A DNA stretch of 64,000 nucleotides, from NCBI RefSeq assembly GCF_030269545.1, contig NZ_BSTN01000016.1, forward strand, positions 92,061 to 156,060, read 5' to 3'. Origin of the DNA: Actinomadura sp. NBRC 104425 (GTDB taxonomy: Bacteria; Actinomycetota; Actinomycetes; Streptosporangiales; Streptosporangiaceae). Below the pieces are notes generated by a model. It saw nothing but the letters and a program-made list of their open reading frames with translations. It was not told the origin of the DNA and did no database searches. Positions within the stretch are counted from its first letter, which is position 1; the number at the start of each line of letters is the position of its first letter. Shown here one piece after another: positions 34,781-44,964 of this stretch. A program made the translations under genes and the position numbers.

Positions 34781-35130
34781 CCGCCGTCCTGCCGGCCGTG
34801 CTGCTGCTGGTGGCGGCGCTCAGCGGCTGCGACGTGATGAAGCGCATCTCCGAGGGCGCCTACCGCAACGCCGTCGCCGACGGCGCCGCCGTCGAACTGG
34901 GCGAACGCGGCGTCCGCCTCCGGGGGCGCCTGTCGTGCACCACGCGGGCGGGCAGGCCCGAGTCGGTGATGCGCATCCGCTGCACGGGCCGTACGGCCGA
35001 GGGGGCGCCCGTCGTGGTGGCGGGCGTCGCCACCGAGGCCGACACGCGGCGTCCGCGCGAGCACTACGTGATCACCGTCGGCGGGCGGAGCGTGATGACC
35101 GCCGACTGCCTGGGCCGCGCCTGCACCTGA
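34768..35130 (+). CDS. Lipoprotein related to the protein at 35253
   Basis: A 120-residue lipoprotein: signal peptide VLPAVLLLVAALSGC with the lipobox LSGC at about residues 18-21. The exported part has the pattern RGVRLRGRLSC, RIRCTG, HYVITVGGR and ends CLGRACT. Four cysteines would form two disulfides. It is clearly similar to the second half of the protein encoded at 35253-35720 and resembles the DUF4333 type. GTG 34768 overlaps the hydrolase gene. Function unknown. Confidence 0.7.
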   Translation: MRRVTAVLPAVLLLVAALSGCDVMKRISEGAYRNAVADGAAVELGERGVRLRGRLSCTTRAGRPESVMRIRCTGRTAEGAPVVVAGVATEADTRRPREHYVITVGGRSVMTADCLGRACT

Positions 35131-35146
35131 CCGGCCGCCGCACGGC

Positions 35147-35206
35147 CGGCACATCGGCGCGCACATCGGCGTGCTCATCGGCGTGCTCATCGGCGTGCAC
35201 ATCGGC
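35147..35206. repeat. Five-copy 12-base tandem repeat
   Basis: The core CATCGGC recurs at 35152, 35164, 35176, 35188 and 35200, each followed by a variable five-base GTGCT, GTGCA or GCGCA. It lies in the gap between the two related cysteine-protein genes. Its period keeps any reading frame open. Confidence 0.8.
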
Positions 35207-35252
35207 AGGGCGGGCGCACGCGGTGACGGCGATGAGTCCGCAAGGACATCGC

Positions 35253-35720
35253 ATGATCGGGGAAAATCCGGGCGCGGACCGGCATGTCCGGCCGCCACCG
35301 GGTGACGTCACAGCCGTGGAGATCGCGCGCGTCAGAGCCATGGTCGTCGGGATCGCCGCCCTGGCGGTGGTGAGCGCGGTCACGGGCGTCGTCTACCTGG
35401 TGCTCGCCGGACGCGGGGGGCCGCGGTACGGCAGCCAGGAGGAGCTGCGCCGGGTCCTGCCGCGAACCGCCGCCGACGAGCTGCGCGCCCGCGGCATCGG
35501 CCTGCTGGGCGCGCTGCGCTGCCGCGACATCCCCGGCTGGACCGAGGACCGGCTGCGCGTCGGCTGCGAAGGCGTCACCGGCGACCGCAGGCCGGTGCAG
35601 GTCATCGGCACCGGCGACGAGCGCACGCGGCGGAACTACTTCACGATCCTGGTGGACGGGCGTCCGCTGGTGGAGAACAGCACCTGCCTGGGCGAGGACT
35701 GCCGCACCAGCGGCGGCTGA
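35253..35720 (+). CDS. Membrane-anchored cysteine protein (paralogue of 34768)
   Basis: A 155-residue protein with one transmembrane helix (about residues 28-52, VVGIAALAVVSAVTGVVYL) and an exported domain sharing RGIGLLGALRC, RVGCEG, FTILVDGR and CLGEDC with the lipoprotein encoded just upstream. The membrane anchor replaces the lipid anchor. ATG 35253 has AAGGA six bases before it; ATG 35232 is in frame but lacks one. Function unknown. The shared CLGxxC ending suggests that both bind the same partner or ligand. Confidence 0.65.
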   Translation: MIGENPGADRHVRPPPGDVTAVEIARVRAMVVGIAALAVVSAVTGVVYLVLAGRGGPRYGSQEELRRVLPRTAADELRARGIGLLGALRCRDIPGWTEDRLRVGCEGVTGDRRPVQVIGTGDERTRRNYFTILVDGRPLVENSTCLGEDCRTSGG

Positions 35721-36009
35721 TCCGCGACCGGGCCCCTCCCCGCAAGCCGCCCCGCGGGACGCCTGCGAACCGCGCGCCCTGCGCCGCGCCGCGGACGCGA
35801 CACGGCGGCGCCCGGAGGCGACCCGGCGGTCACGGCATCCGGGCGGACGGCCTACCATGCGATGAGCTGCCGTCATCGCCGTCCGGCATCGGGGCGGCGC
35901 CGCAGCACCCGGCAGCACCCGTCCTTCTCCCCCGCCCGGCGCCGGGGAGACGCCCGGGAGACGCCCGCACACGCCTGGAGCACGCTCTGGAGACACCCTG
36001 GAGCCCCAC

Positions 36010-37242
36010 ATGACCGGCCGATCCGAGCCGTCGTACCGTACGGCGCGGCGGGCCGGGCCCGCCCCTGTGGCGGTGGACACCATGGGCGGCGACCACGGCC
36101 CCGACGAGATCATCACGGGTGCGGTGGCGGCGGTGCGCGAGCACGGGGTCCGGCTGGTGCTGGTCGGGCAGGCGCCGCGGATCCGGGCCCGGCTGGACCG
36201 GCTCGGCATGGCCGGGAAGATCCCGATCGTGCACGCCGACGAGGCGCTCAGCATGGACGAGGGCGCGCTGGCCAGCTGGCGCAAGCCGCGCTCGTCGGTG
36301 GCGATCGCCTGCCACCTGGTCAAGCAGGGCCGGGCGTCGGCGCTGGTGTCGGCGGGCACCACCGCGGGCGTGGTGGCCACCGCGCGGCTGCGGCTCAAGG
36401 GCCAGCAGGGCGTGATGCGCCCGGCGATCGCGGTGACGCTGCCGACCCGTCCGCGCCCCACCGTGCTGCTGGACGCGGGCGCCACCGCCGACGTCAAACC
36501 CGAGACGCTGGTGCAGTTCGCCGCGTTCGGCACCGCCTACGCGCAGGTGCGGCTCGGCCTGCCGCGGCCCCGCGTGGGGCTGCTGAACATCGGCGCCGAG
36601 CCGGGCAAGGGCGACAAGGTCACCAAGCGGGCCTACGAGCTGCTGGCCGGAGGCCAGCCCGGCATCGAATTCGCCGGAAACGTGGAGGGCGACGGCCTGC
36701 TGAGCGGCGCCGTGGACGTCGTGGTCACCGACGGGTTCACCGGCAACGTGGCGCTGAAGACCCTGGAGGGCGCCATGCGGATGGCCTCCGCCGAGGTCCG
36801 CGCGGCGCTCACCGCCACCCGCACCGCCCGGGTGGGCGCGCTGCTGCAGCGCCGCCGGCTGCTCGGCCTGCGCGAGCGGTTCGACTCGGAGACCTACGGC
36901 GGCGGGGTGCTGCTCGGCCTGAACGGCACGGTGGTCATCGCGCACGGCGCCTCGCACGCCCGCGCCATCGCCTCGGCCTGCGCGCTCGCCCACGACCTGG
37001 CCGCCGGACACATCGTGGAGAAGGTCCGCGAGCAGGTCGCGGCGACCCGCACGTCCCGGTTCGGCCGGTGGACGCACAGCGACCGCGACGACAAGGACAA
37101 GGCCGCCGAGCCCTCGGCGGAGCCGTCCGCCGCCGACGCGGGCGGCGACGACCCCGCCGGGAAGGCCCCGGGCGAGGAGGCGGGCGAAGGCGGCCGCCAC
37201 GAACTGGTCGCCGAGGGCCAGGAGCCGCCCGCGAGCCCCTGA
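36010..37242 (+). CDS. plsX: Phosphate acyltransferase PlsX
   Basis: Acyl-ACP:phosphate acyltransferase, which makes acyl-phosphate for phosphatidic acid synthesis. The 410 residues show AVDTMGGDHGPDEII at the start, SAGTTAGVV, LLNIGAEPGKG and FAGNVEGDGLL, all typical of PlsX. A charged, disordered tail of about 50 residues (Glu, Ala, Gly, Pro-rich) extends the usual length of about 340. It is followed by argS after 60 bases rather than by fab or rnc genes as in many bacteria. ATG 36010. No strong ribosome site. Confidence 0.93.
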   Translation: MTGRSEPSYRTARRAGPAPVAVDTMGGDHGPDEIITGAVAAVREHGVRLVLVGQAPRIRARLDRLGMAGKIPIVHADEALSMDEGALASWRKPRSSVAIACHLVKQGRASALVSAGTTAGVVATARLRLKGQQGVMRPAIAVTLPTRPRPTVLLDAGATADVKPETLVQFAAFGTAYAQVRLGLPRPRVGLLNIGAEPGKGDKVTKRAYELLAGGQPGIEFAGNVEGDGLLSGAVDVVVTDGFTGNVALKTLEGAMRMASAEVRAALTATRTARVGALLQRRRLLGLRERFDSETYGGGVLLGLNGTVVIAHGASHARAIASACALAHDLAAGHIVEKVREQVAATRTSRFGRWTHSDRDDKDKAAEPSAEPSAADAGGDDPAGKAPGEEAGEGGRHELVAEGQEPPASP

Positions 37243-37302
37243 CCCGCGGCACGTCCGGTATTCGTTACCGGGGCACGGGGGCGGCACCGATAACCTTGGG
37301 CC

Positions 37303-39048
<1,746 letters not shown>

Positions 39049-39103
39049 CGCCGGGCGCGCCGACATCGGGCCGGGCGCGCGCCGTCGTGCCGCGGGCGGT
39101 GCC

Positions 39104-39349
39104 CTACTGCAGGTAGTCCTCGACCTCGCCGGCCGGGCGCGGCTCGGCGTCGTCGGGGTCCTGACCCGCCTCCCGGCGGGCCCGGCGCCGGCGCAGCAGA
39201 TCCCAGCACCGGTCGAGGGCGACCTCCAGTTCGCGGAGGCGGCGGTGCTCCTCGGCCCCGCTCAGCTCCCGCCGCTGGTACCGCTCGCGCAGCCGCTGCT
39301 CCTCGGCGACGTAGTCGCCGATGCGCTCCAGGATGTCCTTCTCGTCCAT
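39104..39349 (-). CDS. DUF2630 family protein
   Basis: An 81-residue helical protein, MDEKDILERIGDYVAEEQRL onward, with an Arg/Glu-rich pair of helices (coiled coil likely) and a short acidic tail. It matches DUF2630, an actinobacterial family of unknown function. ATG 39349, with GGGGG close upstream. Convergent with argS. Confidence 0.82.
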   Translation of the reverse strand: MDEKDILERIGDYVAEEQRLRERYQRRELSGAEEHRRLRELEVALDRCWDLLRRRRARREAGQDPDDAEPRPAGEVEDYLQ

Positions 39350-39482
39350 GGGACCCCCGTCCCCGGGTGGGAAGCGGTGGCGAAGCCCCGTCCCGCGGGC
39401 TCGTGCCGCGGGCGTCGGCGGCACGTCCGCGGGCCGTGCGCGGCGCGTCGCACGGAACGGCGAGACGGGGCGACGCTGCCGG

Positions 39483-40568
39483 TCAGGCACCCTCTCGCGA
39501 GCCGCCCCCGTCGGCCAGCCCGGACAGGAACCCCCCGTCGGTGCTCGTGGAGTGCGGCAGGCCCAGGTCGGACTTCGGCTCGACGTGCGGCGCCGGCTGC
39601 TCGGACGGCGAGGTCTGCGCCGTCGTCGTCTCCTCGGCAGGCCGCTCGGGCGCGGCCTTCTCGGCCGCGGTGGCCGACCGGGCGCGGGTCGCGCGCGGCT
39701 TGGCGGCGGTCGCGGTGCGGCGCGTCGTGGCCGCCTTGGCCGTGCTCGCCTTGGACGTTCCCGCGGTCTTGCGGGTCGTGCCCGTGCGCGACGAGGCCGT
39801 CGACCGGCGTGCGGTCGTGGTGCCGGTCGTGCCGCGCCGGGTGCCGGTGCCGGCGGCCTTGGCGCGCGACGTCGTGGCACGTCCGGTCGTGCCGCGTCCG
39901 GTGGTGGTGCGTCCCGTCGTCGAGCGTCCCGTCGTGGAGCGTCCGGTGGTCGCGGCGCGCGTCCTGGACGTGGTGGACCGGCGCCCGGCCGTCGTCCCGG
40001 CGGCCGTCGGCGGCTTGACCTTGGTGATGGCCGTGGCCGCGGAGCTCATCGCCCTGGCGGCGTCGGCCATCGCCTTCGTCGCGGTCGTCATCGCCTTGGT
40101 CATGGCGGTCATGGCCTTGGCCGACGAGGACGCCTTGGACGCCACCGACCTCATCTGGGTGGCCGCCGACTTGGCCTGCGTCGCCGCCTGGGTCACCTTG
40201 CTGGCCGCCGCGGTCTGCGTGCGGCTGGCGCCGGTGGCGGCGCGCGACGCCGTCCGGGACGCGCCGGCCCGCGACGTGGAAGCCCGGGATGTCGCGGACT
40301 TGCGCGCCGTCGTACCGCGCCGCGCGGCGGTCGTGCCGGTGCTGCGCCGGGCCGTGGCGGTGGTCCGCGACGCGGTGGCGCGCGCGGCGCTGGTGCGCTT
40401 GGCCGCCGTCTTCGCGGCGGTCTTCGCGCCGCTCGCACGCTTGGTCGCGCCGCGCGTCGCGCTTTCGGCCGCACTGGTCGCGCTCTTCATGGCGCTCTTG
40501 GCGGCGCTCTTCGTACGACCGGCCGTACCTCGGCTCGACGCCGTACGCGATGCGGTTCTGGTAGCCAC
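39483..40568 (-). CDS. Thr/Arg/Ala-rich basic repeat protein
   Basis: A 361-residue protein made almost wholly of Ala, Thr, Arg, Ser and Lys. The first 110 residues are dense in AxRT, SAAK and TAAK repeats. Residues about 115-180 form a helix-compatible segment with heptad-like Met/Ala spacing (KAMTAMTKAMTTATKAMADA). Residues 190-300 carry GRSTTGRSTTGRTTTGRG repeats, and the last 60 are acidic and Pro-rich. It resembles histone-H1-like nucleoid proteins and the tails of actinobacterial HU, but no folded DNA-binding domain is present. GTG 40568 follows GGGGGG. DNA or RNA compaction is inference. Confidence 0.6.
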   Translation of the reverse strand: MATRTASRTASSRGTAGRTKSAAKSAMKSATSAAESATRGATKRASGAKTAAKTAAKRTSAARATASRTTATARRSTGTTAARRGTTARKSATSRASTSRAGASRTASRAATGASRTQTAAASKVTQAATQAKSAATQMRSVASKASSSAKAMTAMTKAMTTATKAMADAARAMSSAATAITKVKPPTAAGTTAGRRSTTSRTRAATTGRSTTGRSTTGRTTTGRGTTGRATTSRAKAAGTGTRRGTTGTTTARRSTASSRTGTTRKTAGTSKASTAKAATTRRTATAAKPRATRARSATAAEKAAPERPAEETTTAQTSPSEQPAPHVEPKSDLGLPHSTSTDGGFLSGLADGGGSREGA

Positions 40569-40675
40569 TGATCTACCCCCCGTGATGATCAGTTGTGGGG
40601 GGACTATTCCACTGTTGGTCGGGCTCTACACACCGTCCGCTTGCACACTCTCCGAGAATGTCCGGCTCAAACGCG

Positions 40676-41620
40676 TCAAACGCCCACCGGATGCCACACC
40701 GTCTTGGTCTCCAGGAACGCGGTCAGGCGCCGCGTGCCCTGGTCGCCGGTCCAGTCGTCGCCGGTGGGGCGCAGCACGCGCTTGAGGTTGCCCGCGGCGG
40801 CCTCCTCCAGCGGCCCCACCTGCTCGTCCGGCACGCCGGCGAGGTCGAGCGCGTTGACGTCCAGGTGCGACGCCAGCCACGGCGCCAGCTCGGCGCGCCG
40901 CCCGGTGAGGATGTTGACGACGCCGCCCGGCAGGTCGGAGGTCGCCAGCACCTCGGCCAGCGTGACGGCGGGCAGCGGCGCCGGCTCGGACGCGACCACC
41001 ACGCACGTGTTGCCGGACACGATGACCGGCGCGACGACCGACACCAGCCCCAGCAGCGGCGAGTCGGGTGCGACCACGCCGACCACCCCGGTGGGCTCGG
41101 GCGTGGAGAAGTTGAAGTACGGCCCGGCGACGGGGTTGGCCGACCCGGCGACCGCGCCGAGCTTGTCGGCCCAGCCCGCGTACCACACCCAGCGGTCGAC
41201 GGCGGCGTCCACCTCGCGGGCCGCCGCGTTCCCGCCGAGCCCGGCGGCGCGCAGCTCGTCGACGAACTGCGCATGCCGTCCCTCCAGCATCTCGGCGACG
41301 CGGTAGAGGATCTGCCCCCGGTTGTAGGGGGTGCGCCCCGACCAGCCGCCGAACGCCTTGCGGGCCGCGCCCACCGCGTCCCGCACGTCCTTGCGCGAAG
41401 CCTGGGAGGCGTTGGCCAGGAAGCGGCCCTCGGGTGCGTTCACGGGGTAGGTCCTGCCGGACTCGGACCGGGGGAACGCTCCCCCGATGAACAGCTTGTA
41501 CGTCTTGCGGACAGCCAGCCTCTGCTCAGACATCTTCTCGGTGGGACGACCCCCCACACCCCCCGCCTCAGACATGCTCCCTGTGGGGGGACGACCCCCC
41601 ACACCCCCCGCCTCAGACAT
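40676..41620 (-). CDS. Truncated ALDH-family protein without catalytic cysteine
   Basis: A 314-residue member of the aldehyde dehydrogenase superfamily covering the NAD-binding half (YKLFIGGAFPRSESGRTYPV, TGVVGVVAPDSPLLGLVSVV, VVNILTGRRAELAPWLASH). The usual ELGGK and the cysteine-containing loop are absent, and it ends in TKTVWHPVGV. It thus cannot act as a normal ALDH and is probably a structural or regulatory partner of the upstream full-length enzyme, with which it overlaps by 8 bases. The N terminus shows a repeated MSEAGGVGGRP unit before MSEQRLAV. The ATG 41620 has GGAGG nine bases upstream, and each later repeat also starts with ATG. Confidence 0.8.
   Translation of the reverse strand: MSEAGGVGGRPPTGSMSEAGGVGGRPTEKMSEQRLAVRKTYKLFIGGAFPRSESGRTYPVNAPEGRFLANASQASRKDVRDAVGAARKAFGGWSGRTPYNRGQILYRVAEMLEGRHAQFVDELRAAGLGGNAAAREVDAAVDRWVWYAGWADKLGAVAGSANPVAGPYFNFSTPEPTGVVGVVAPDSPLLGLVSVVAPVIVSGNTCVVVASEPAPLPAVTLAEVLATSDLPGGVVNILTGRRAELAPWLASHLDVNALDLAGVPDEQVGPLEEAAAGNLKRVLRPTGDDWTGDQGTRRLTAFLETKTVWHPVGV
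41543..41620. repeat. Tandem duplication at the start of the truncated ALDH gene
   Basis: A 33-base unit occurs at 41543-41575 and 41588-41620, 45 bases apart, and each copy ends in the ATG start of an in-frame MSEAGGVGGRP peptide. Copy 2 contains GTGGGGGG-ACGA-CCCCCCAC, a perfect 8-base hairpin (41583-41602). The element looks like a hairpin-bearing repeat that duplicated and was absorbed in frame. Confidence 0.8.
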
Positions 41621-43046
41621 TGAGATACGCCTCCAGCCCGTGCCGTCCGCCTTCGCGGCCGAACCCGGACTCCTTGTAGCCGCCGAACGGCGACGTCGGA
41701 TCGAACTTGTTGTAGGTGTTGGCCCACACGACCCCGGCGCGCAGCCGTTCGGCCATCCACAGGATGCGCGAGCCCTTCTCCGTCCAGACCCCGGCCGACA
41801 GCCCGTAGGGGGTGTTGTTGGCCTTGGCGACGGCCTCGTCGGGGGTGCGGAACGTCAGCACCGACAGCACCGGCCCGAAGATCTCCTCGCGGGCGATGCG
41901 GTGCGACTGCGCGACGCCGGTGAACAGCGTCGGGGCGAACCAGTAGCCGCGGTCCGGCAGCTCGCACGGCGGGGACCAGCGCTGCGCGCCCTCCCGCTCG
42001 CCGACCTGTGACAGCATCCGGATCTTCTCCAGCTGCGCGGCCGAGTTGATGGCGCCGACGTCGGTGTTCTTGTCCAGCGGATCGCCGACGCGCAGCGTGG
42101 CCATCCGCGCCTTCAGCCGGTCGAGCAGCTCCTCGGCGATCGGCTCGTGCACCAGCAGCCGGGACCCGGCGCAGCACACGTGCCCCTGGTTGAAGAAGAT
42201 GCCGTTGACGACGCCCTCCACCGCCTGGTCGAGCGGCGCGTCGTCGAACACCACGTTGGCGGCCTTGCCGCCGAGCTCCAGCGTCAGCTTCTTGCGCGTG
42301 CCGGCCACCGACCGCGCGATCTGCTTGCCGACCTCCGTCGAGCCGGTGAACGCCACCTTGTCGACACCGTCGTGCTCGACCAGCAGCCGGCCCGTCTCGC
42401 CCGCGCCGGTGACGATGTTGACCACACCCTTCGGCAGGTCCGCCTGCCGGCAGATGTCGGCGAACACCAGCGCGGTCAGCGGGGTCGTCTCGGCGGGCTT
42501 GAGCACGACGGTGTTCCCGCACGCCAGCGCCGGGGCGATCTTCCAGGCCAGCATCAGCAGCGGGAAGTTCCACGGAATGACCTGCGCGGCCACGCCCAGC
42601 GGCCGCGGGTCGGGCCCGTACCCGGCGTAGGACAGCTTGTCGGCCCAGCCGGCGTGGTAGAAGAAGTGCGCCGCGACCAGCGGCAGGTCCACGTCCCGCG
42701 ATTCGCGGATCGGCTTGCCGTTGTCGATCGACTCCAGGATGGCCAGCTCGCGCGACCGCTCCTGGATCAGCCGGGCGATCCGGTACAGGTACTTGGCGCG
42801 TTCCCGGCCCGGCATGGGGCCCCAGACGTTCTCGTAGGCGGCGCGCGCGGCGGCGACGGCCCGGTCCACGTCCTCGGCGCCCGCCTCGGCGATCTCGGCC
42901 AGCACCTCCTCGGTGGCCGGGTTCACCGACTTGAAGGACCGCCCGTCCGCCGGGTCGGTGAACTCGCCGTCGATGAACAGCCCGTACGACGGACGGATGT
43001 CGACGATCGAGGCGGACTCGGGCGCGGGCGCGTAGTCGAAGTTCAT
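41613..43046 (-). CDS. Aldehyde dehydrogenase
   Basis: A full-length ALDH, 477 residues, NAD(P)-dependent. The catalytic cysteine is in NQGHVCCAGSR, the general base in LELGGKAANVV, and the cofactor fold in FTGSTEVGKQIA. It follows deoC by 4 bases (TGACGTGATG), so acetaldehyde released by DeoC is the natural candidate substrate. ATG 43046 is used; GTG 43049 directly before it is possible. It overlaps the truncated ALDH gene downstream. Confidence 0.92.
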   Translation of the reverse strand: MNFDYAPAPESASIVDIRPSYGLFIDGEFTDPADGRSFKSVNPATEEVLAEIAEAGAEDVDRAVAAARAAYENVWGPMPGRERAKYLYRIARLIQERSRELAILESIDNGKPIRESRDVDLPLVAAHFFYHAGWADKLSYAGYGPDPRPLGVAAQVIPWNFPLLMLAWKIAPALACGNTVVLKPAETTPLTALVFADICRQADLPKGVVNIVTGAGETGRLLVEHDGVDKVAFTGSTEVGKQIARSVAGTRKKLTLELGGKAANVVFDDAPLDQAVEGVVNGIFFNQGHVCCAGSRLLVHEPIAEELLDRLKARMATLRVGDPLDKNTDVGAINSAAQLEKIRMLSQVGEREGAQRWSPPCELPDRGYWFAPTLFTGVAQSHRIAREEIFGPVLSVLTFRTPDEAVAKANNTPYGLSAGVWTEKGSRILWMAERLRAGVVWANTYNKFDPTSPFGGYKESGFGREGGRHGLEAYLNV

Positions 43047-43050
43047 CACG

Positions 43051-44013
43051 TCAGTCCACGGTGAAGTAGTCGGGGCCCTGGTACACGCAGTCGGCCAGCT
43101 TGCGCCGCTGCATCAGCAGGTCGTTGAGCAGGCTGGACGCGCCGATGCGGAACCACTGGGGGGTCAGCCAGTCCGGCCCGGCGGTCTCGTTGACCAGCAC
43201 CAGGTACCGGATCGCGTCCTTGGTGGTGCGGATGCCGCCGGCCGGCTTCACCCCGACCTGCCGTCCCGTGGCGGCGCGGAAGTCGCGCACGGCCTCCAGC
43301 ATCACCAGCGTGACCGGCAGCGTCGCCGCGGGCGACACCTTGCCCGTGGAGGTCTTGATGAAGTCGGCGCCCGCCCGCATCGCCAGCCAGGACGCGCGCC
43401 GCACGTTGTCGTAGGTGACCAGCTCGCCGGTCTCCAGGATCACCTTCAGGTGCGCGTCCCCGCACGCCTCCTTGACCGCGGCGATCTCGTCGAACACCTT
43501 GCCGTAGTCGCCGGCGAGGAACGCGCCCCGGTCGATCACCATGTCGATCTCGTCGGCGCCCGCCTCGACCGCGGCCCGGGTGTCGGCGAGCTTGGCCGCC
43601 AGCGGCGCCCGCCCGGACGGGAACGACGTCGCGACGCTGGCGACCTTCACGTCGCTGCCCTCGAGCGCCTCCACCGCCACCCCGACCAGGTCGGAGTAGA
43701 CGCAGACGGCGGCCACCCGGGGCACTTTCGGGTCGTCGGGGTCGGGCCGCAGCGCCTTGGCGCACAGCGCCCGCACCTTGCCCGGGGTGTCGGCGCCCTC
43801 CAGCGTCGTCAGATCCACCATCGCGATCGCCGCGTCGATGGCCTGCGCCTTGGCGGACGTCTTGATCGAACGCGTGGCCAGGCGCTTGGCCCGCTCCTCC
43901 ACGCCGACCTGGTCCACCCCGGGCAGGCCGTGCAGGAAGTCGCGCAGCCCCGCGGTACCGGCAACAGTCTCCGTTGGCACGCCCCCAGCATCGCCTACGC
44001 GACCCACCTGCAC
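43051..44013 (-). CDS. deoC: Deoxyribose-phosphate aldolase
   Basis: Splits 2-deoxyribose-5-phosphate into acetaldehyde and glyceraldehyde-3-phosphate in deoxynucleoside catabolism. The Schiff-base lysine is in FIKTSTGK, and VGVKPAGGIRT carries the second active-site lysine. 320 residues, with an N-terminal extension compared with E. coli DeoC. GTG 44013 has GAGGGGG seven bases upstream. It follows the deacetylase gene by 24 bases and precedes ALDH by 4, so one operon is likely. Confidence 0.94.
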   Translation of the reverse strand: MQVGRVGDAGGVPTETVAGTAGLRDFLHGLPGVDQVGVEERAKRLATRSIKTSAKAQAIDAAIAMVDLTTLEGADTPGKVRALCAKALRPDPDDPKVPRVAAVCVYSDLVGVAVEALEGSDVKVASVATSFPSGRAPLAAKLADTRAAVEAGADEIDMVIDRGAFLAGDYGKVFDEIAAVKEACGDAHLKVILETGELVTYDNVRRASWLAMRAGADFIKTSTGKVSPAATLPVTLVMLEAVRDFRAATGRQVGVKPAGGIRTTKDAIRYLVLVNETAGPDWLTPQWFRIGASSLLNDLLMQRRKLADCVYQGPDYFTVD

Positions 44014-44037
44014 AAAACCGCCCCCTCTCGCCGACCG

Positions 44038-44910
44038 TCACGCGCCCTCGCCGAGCACGGTCCGGCGGTAGTGCTCGGCGATCTCGTCGCTGGTGGTCAG
44101 CCAGACGTCCGGCTGCGCCGCCAGGTATTCCAGCGCCTGGTCGAAGTACTTCGCCAGGAAGGCCTGGCCGATCGCGAAGGGGTGCAGGGCCAGCGCCATC
44201 ACGCGTCCGCTGTGCTCGGAGTCGGCGCGCAGCTGCTCGTACTGGTCCTTGACGATCTGCAGGAACTGCGGCCCGGTGGTGCCCTTGGCGAACAGCATGA
44301 GGTCGTTCAACTCCACCGTGTACGGGACGCTGATCATGCCGGGCACCTTCAGCGGGTAGGGCTGGTCGTCGTTGGTCCAGTCGAGCACGTAGCCGAGGCC
44401 CAGCTCGGCGAGCAGCCTGGGCGTGTTGAACGTCTCGGTCAGCCCCGGGCCCATCCAGCCGCGCGGCCGCCGCCCCGTCCCCTCCGCGATGGTCTCGACG
44501 ATCTCGGTGAGGACCCGGCGCTCCTCGTCCGGGTCCATTCCGGTGTGCAGGACCGAGTTGGTGCGCCCGTGCGCCAGCCAGGCCCAGTCCCGCTCCACCC
44601 CGGCCTTGACGATCTGGGGATAGTGGCGGACGACATCGGAGTTCAGCAGCACGCTCGCCCGGACGCCGTGCCGGTCCAGGCTTTCCGCCAGCCGCCAGAT
44701 GCCCACCCGGACCCCGTAGTCGCGCCACCCGTAGTTGAGCGCGTCGGGCACCAGGTCGGCGGTCCCGGGCCAGATGCTGGTGGACGGACGGTCGATCAGG
44801 AAGTGCTCGACGTTGAGACCGACGTAGAAGGCGACCTTCTTGCCGCCGGGCCAGCTGATGGTCGGACGCTCGGTGATCGGGCTGTAGTCGTAGAGCTCGT
44901 TGTCAGCCAT
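44038..44910 (-). CDS. Polysaccharide deacetylase family (PuuE-like) protein
   Basis: A 290-residue NodB-homology protein without a signal peptide, hence cytoplasmic and more like the PuuE/allantoinase-type group than like chitin deacetylases. Seen are ISWPGGKKVAFYVGLNVEHF, RVGIWRLAESLDRHGVRAS, WLAHGRTNSVLHTGM and ALALHPFAIGQ, the last with the conserved His. It may hydrolyse a small amide. The first gene of the deoC operon. ATG 44910 has no ribosome site, and a -10 (TACCAT) ends six bases upstream, which fits a leaderless transcript. Confidence 0.78.
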   Translation of the reverse strand: MADNELYDYSPITERPTISWPGGKKVAFYVGLNVEHFLIDRPSTSIWPGTADLVPDALNYGWRDYGVRVGIWRLAESLDRHGVRASVLLNSDVVRHYPQIVKAGVERDWAWLAHGRTNSVLHTGMDPDEERRVLTEIVETIAEGTGRRPRGWMGPGLTETFNTPRLLAELGLGYVLDWTNDDQPYPLKVPGMISVPYTVELNDLMLFAKGTTGPQFLQIVKDQYEQLRADSEHSGRVMALALHPFAIGQAFLAKYFDQALEYLAAQPDVWLTTSDEIAEHYRRTVLGEGA

Positions 44911-44916
44911 GCCGGC

Positions 44917-44948
44917 ATGGTAAAAGTTGACATCGATGTGAAGTTCAA
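44917..44948 (-). promoter_or_regulatory. MerR-type promoter with 20-base spacer and central dyad
   Basis: On the minus strand TTGAAC (44948-44943) and TACCAT (44922-44917) are separated by 20 bases, longer than the standard 17 and typical of MerR-activated promoters. The spacer carries TTCACATCGATGTCAA (44942-44927), a dyad with one mismatch pair centred on ATCGAT. Transcription would begin at or near the A of the ATG of the deacetylase gene. Confidence 0.6.
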
Positions 44949-44964
44949 GCCTGGGAGGTCCCTC

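Noticed and set aside
35147..35206. The 12-base repeat as a CRISPR array
   Set aside because: Units are contiguous and short with no spacers, and no cas genes are present.
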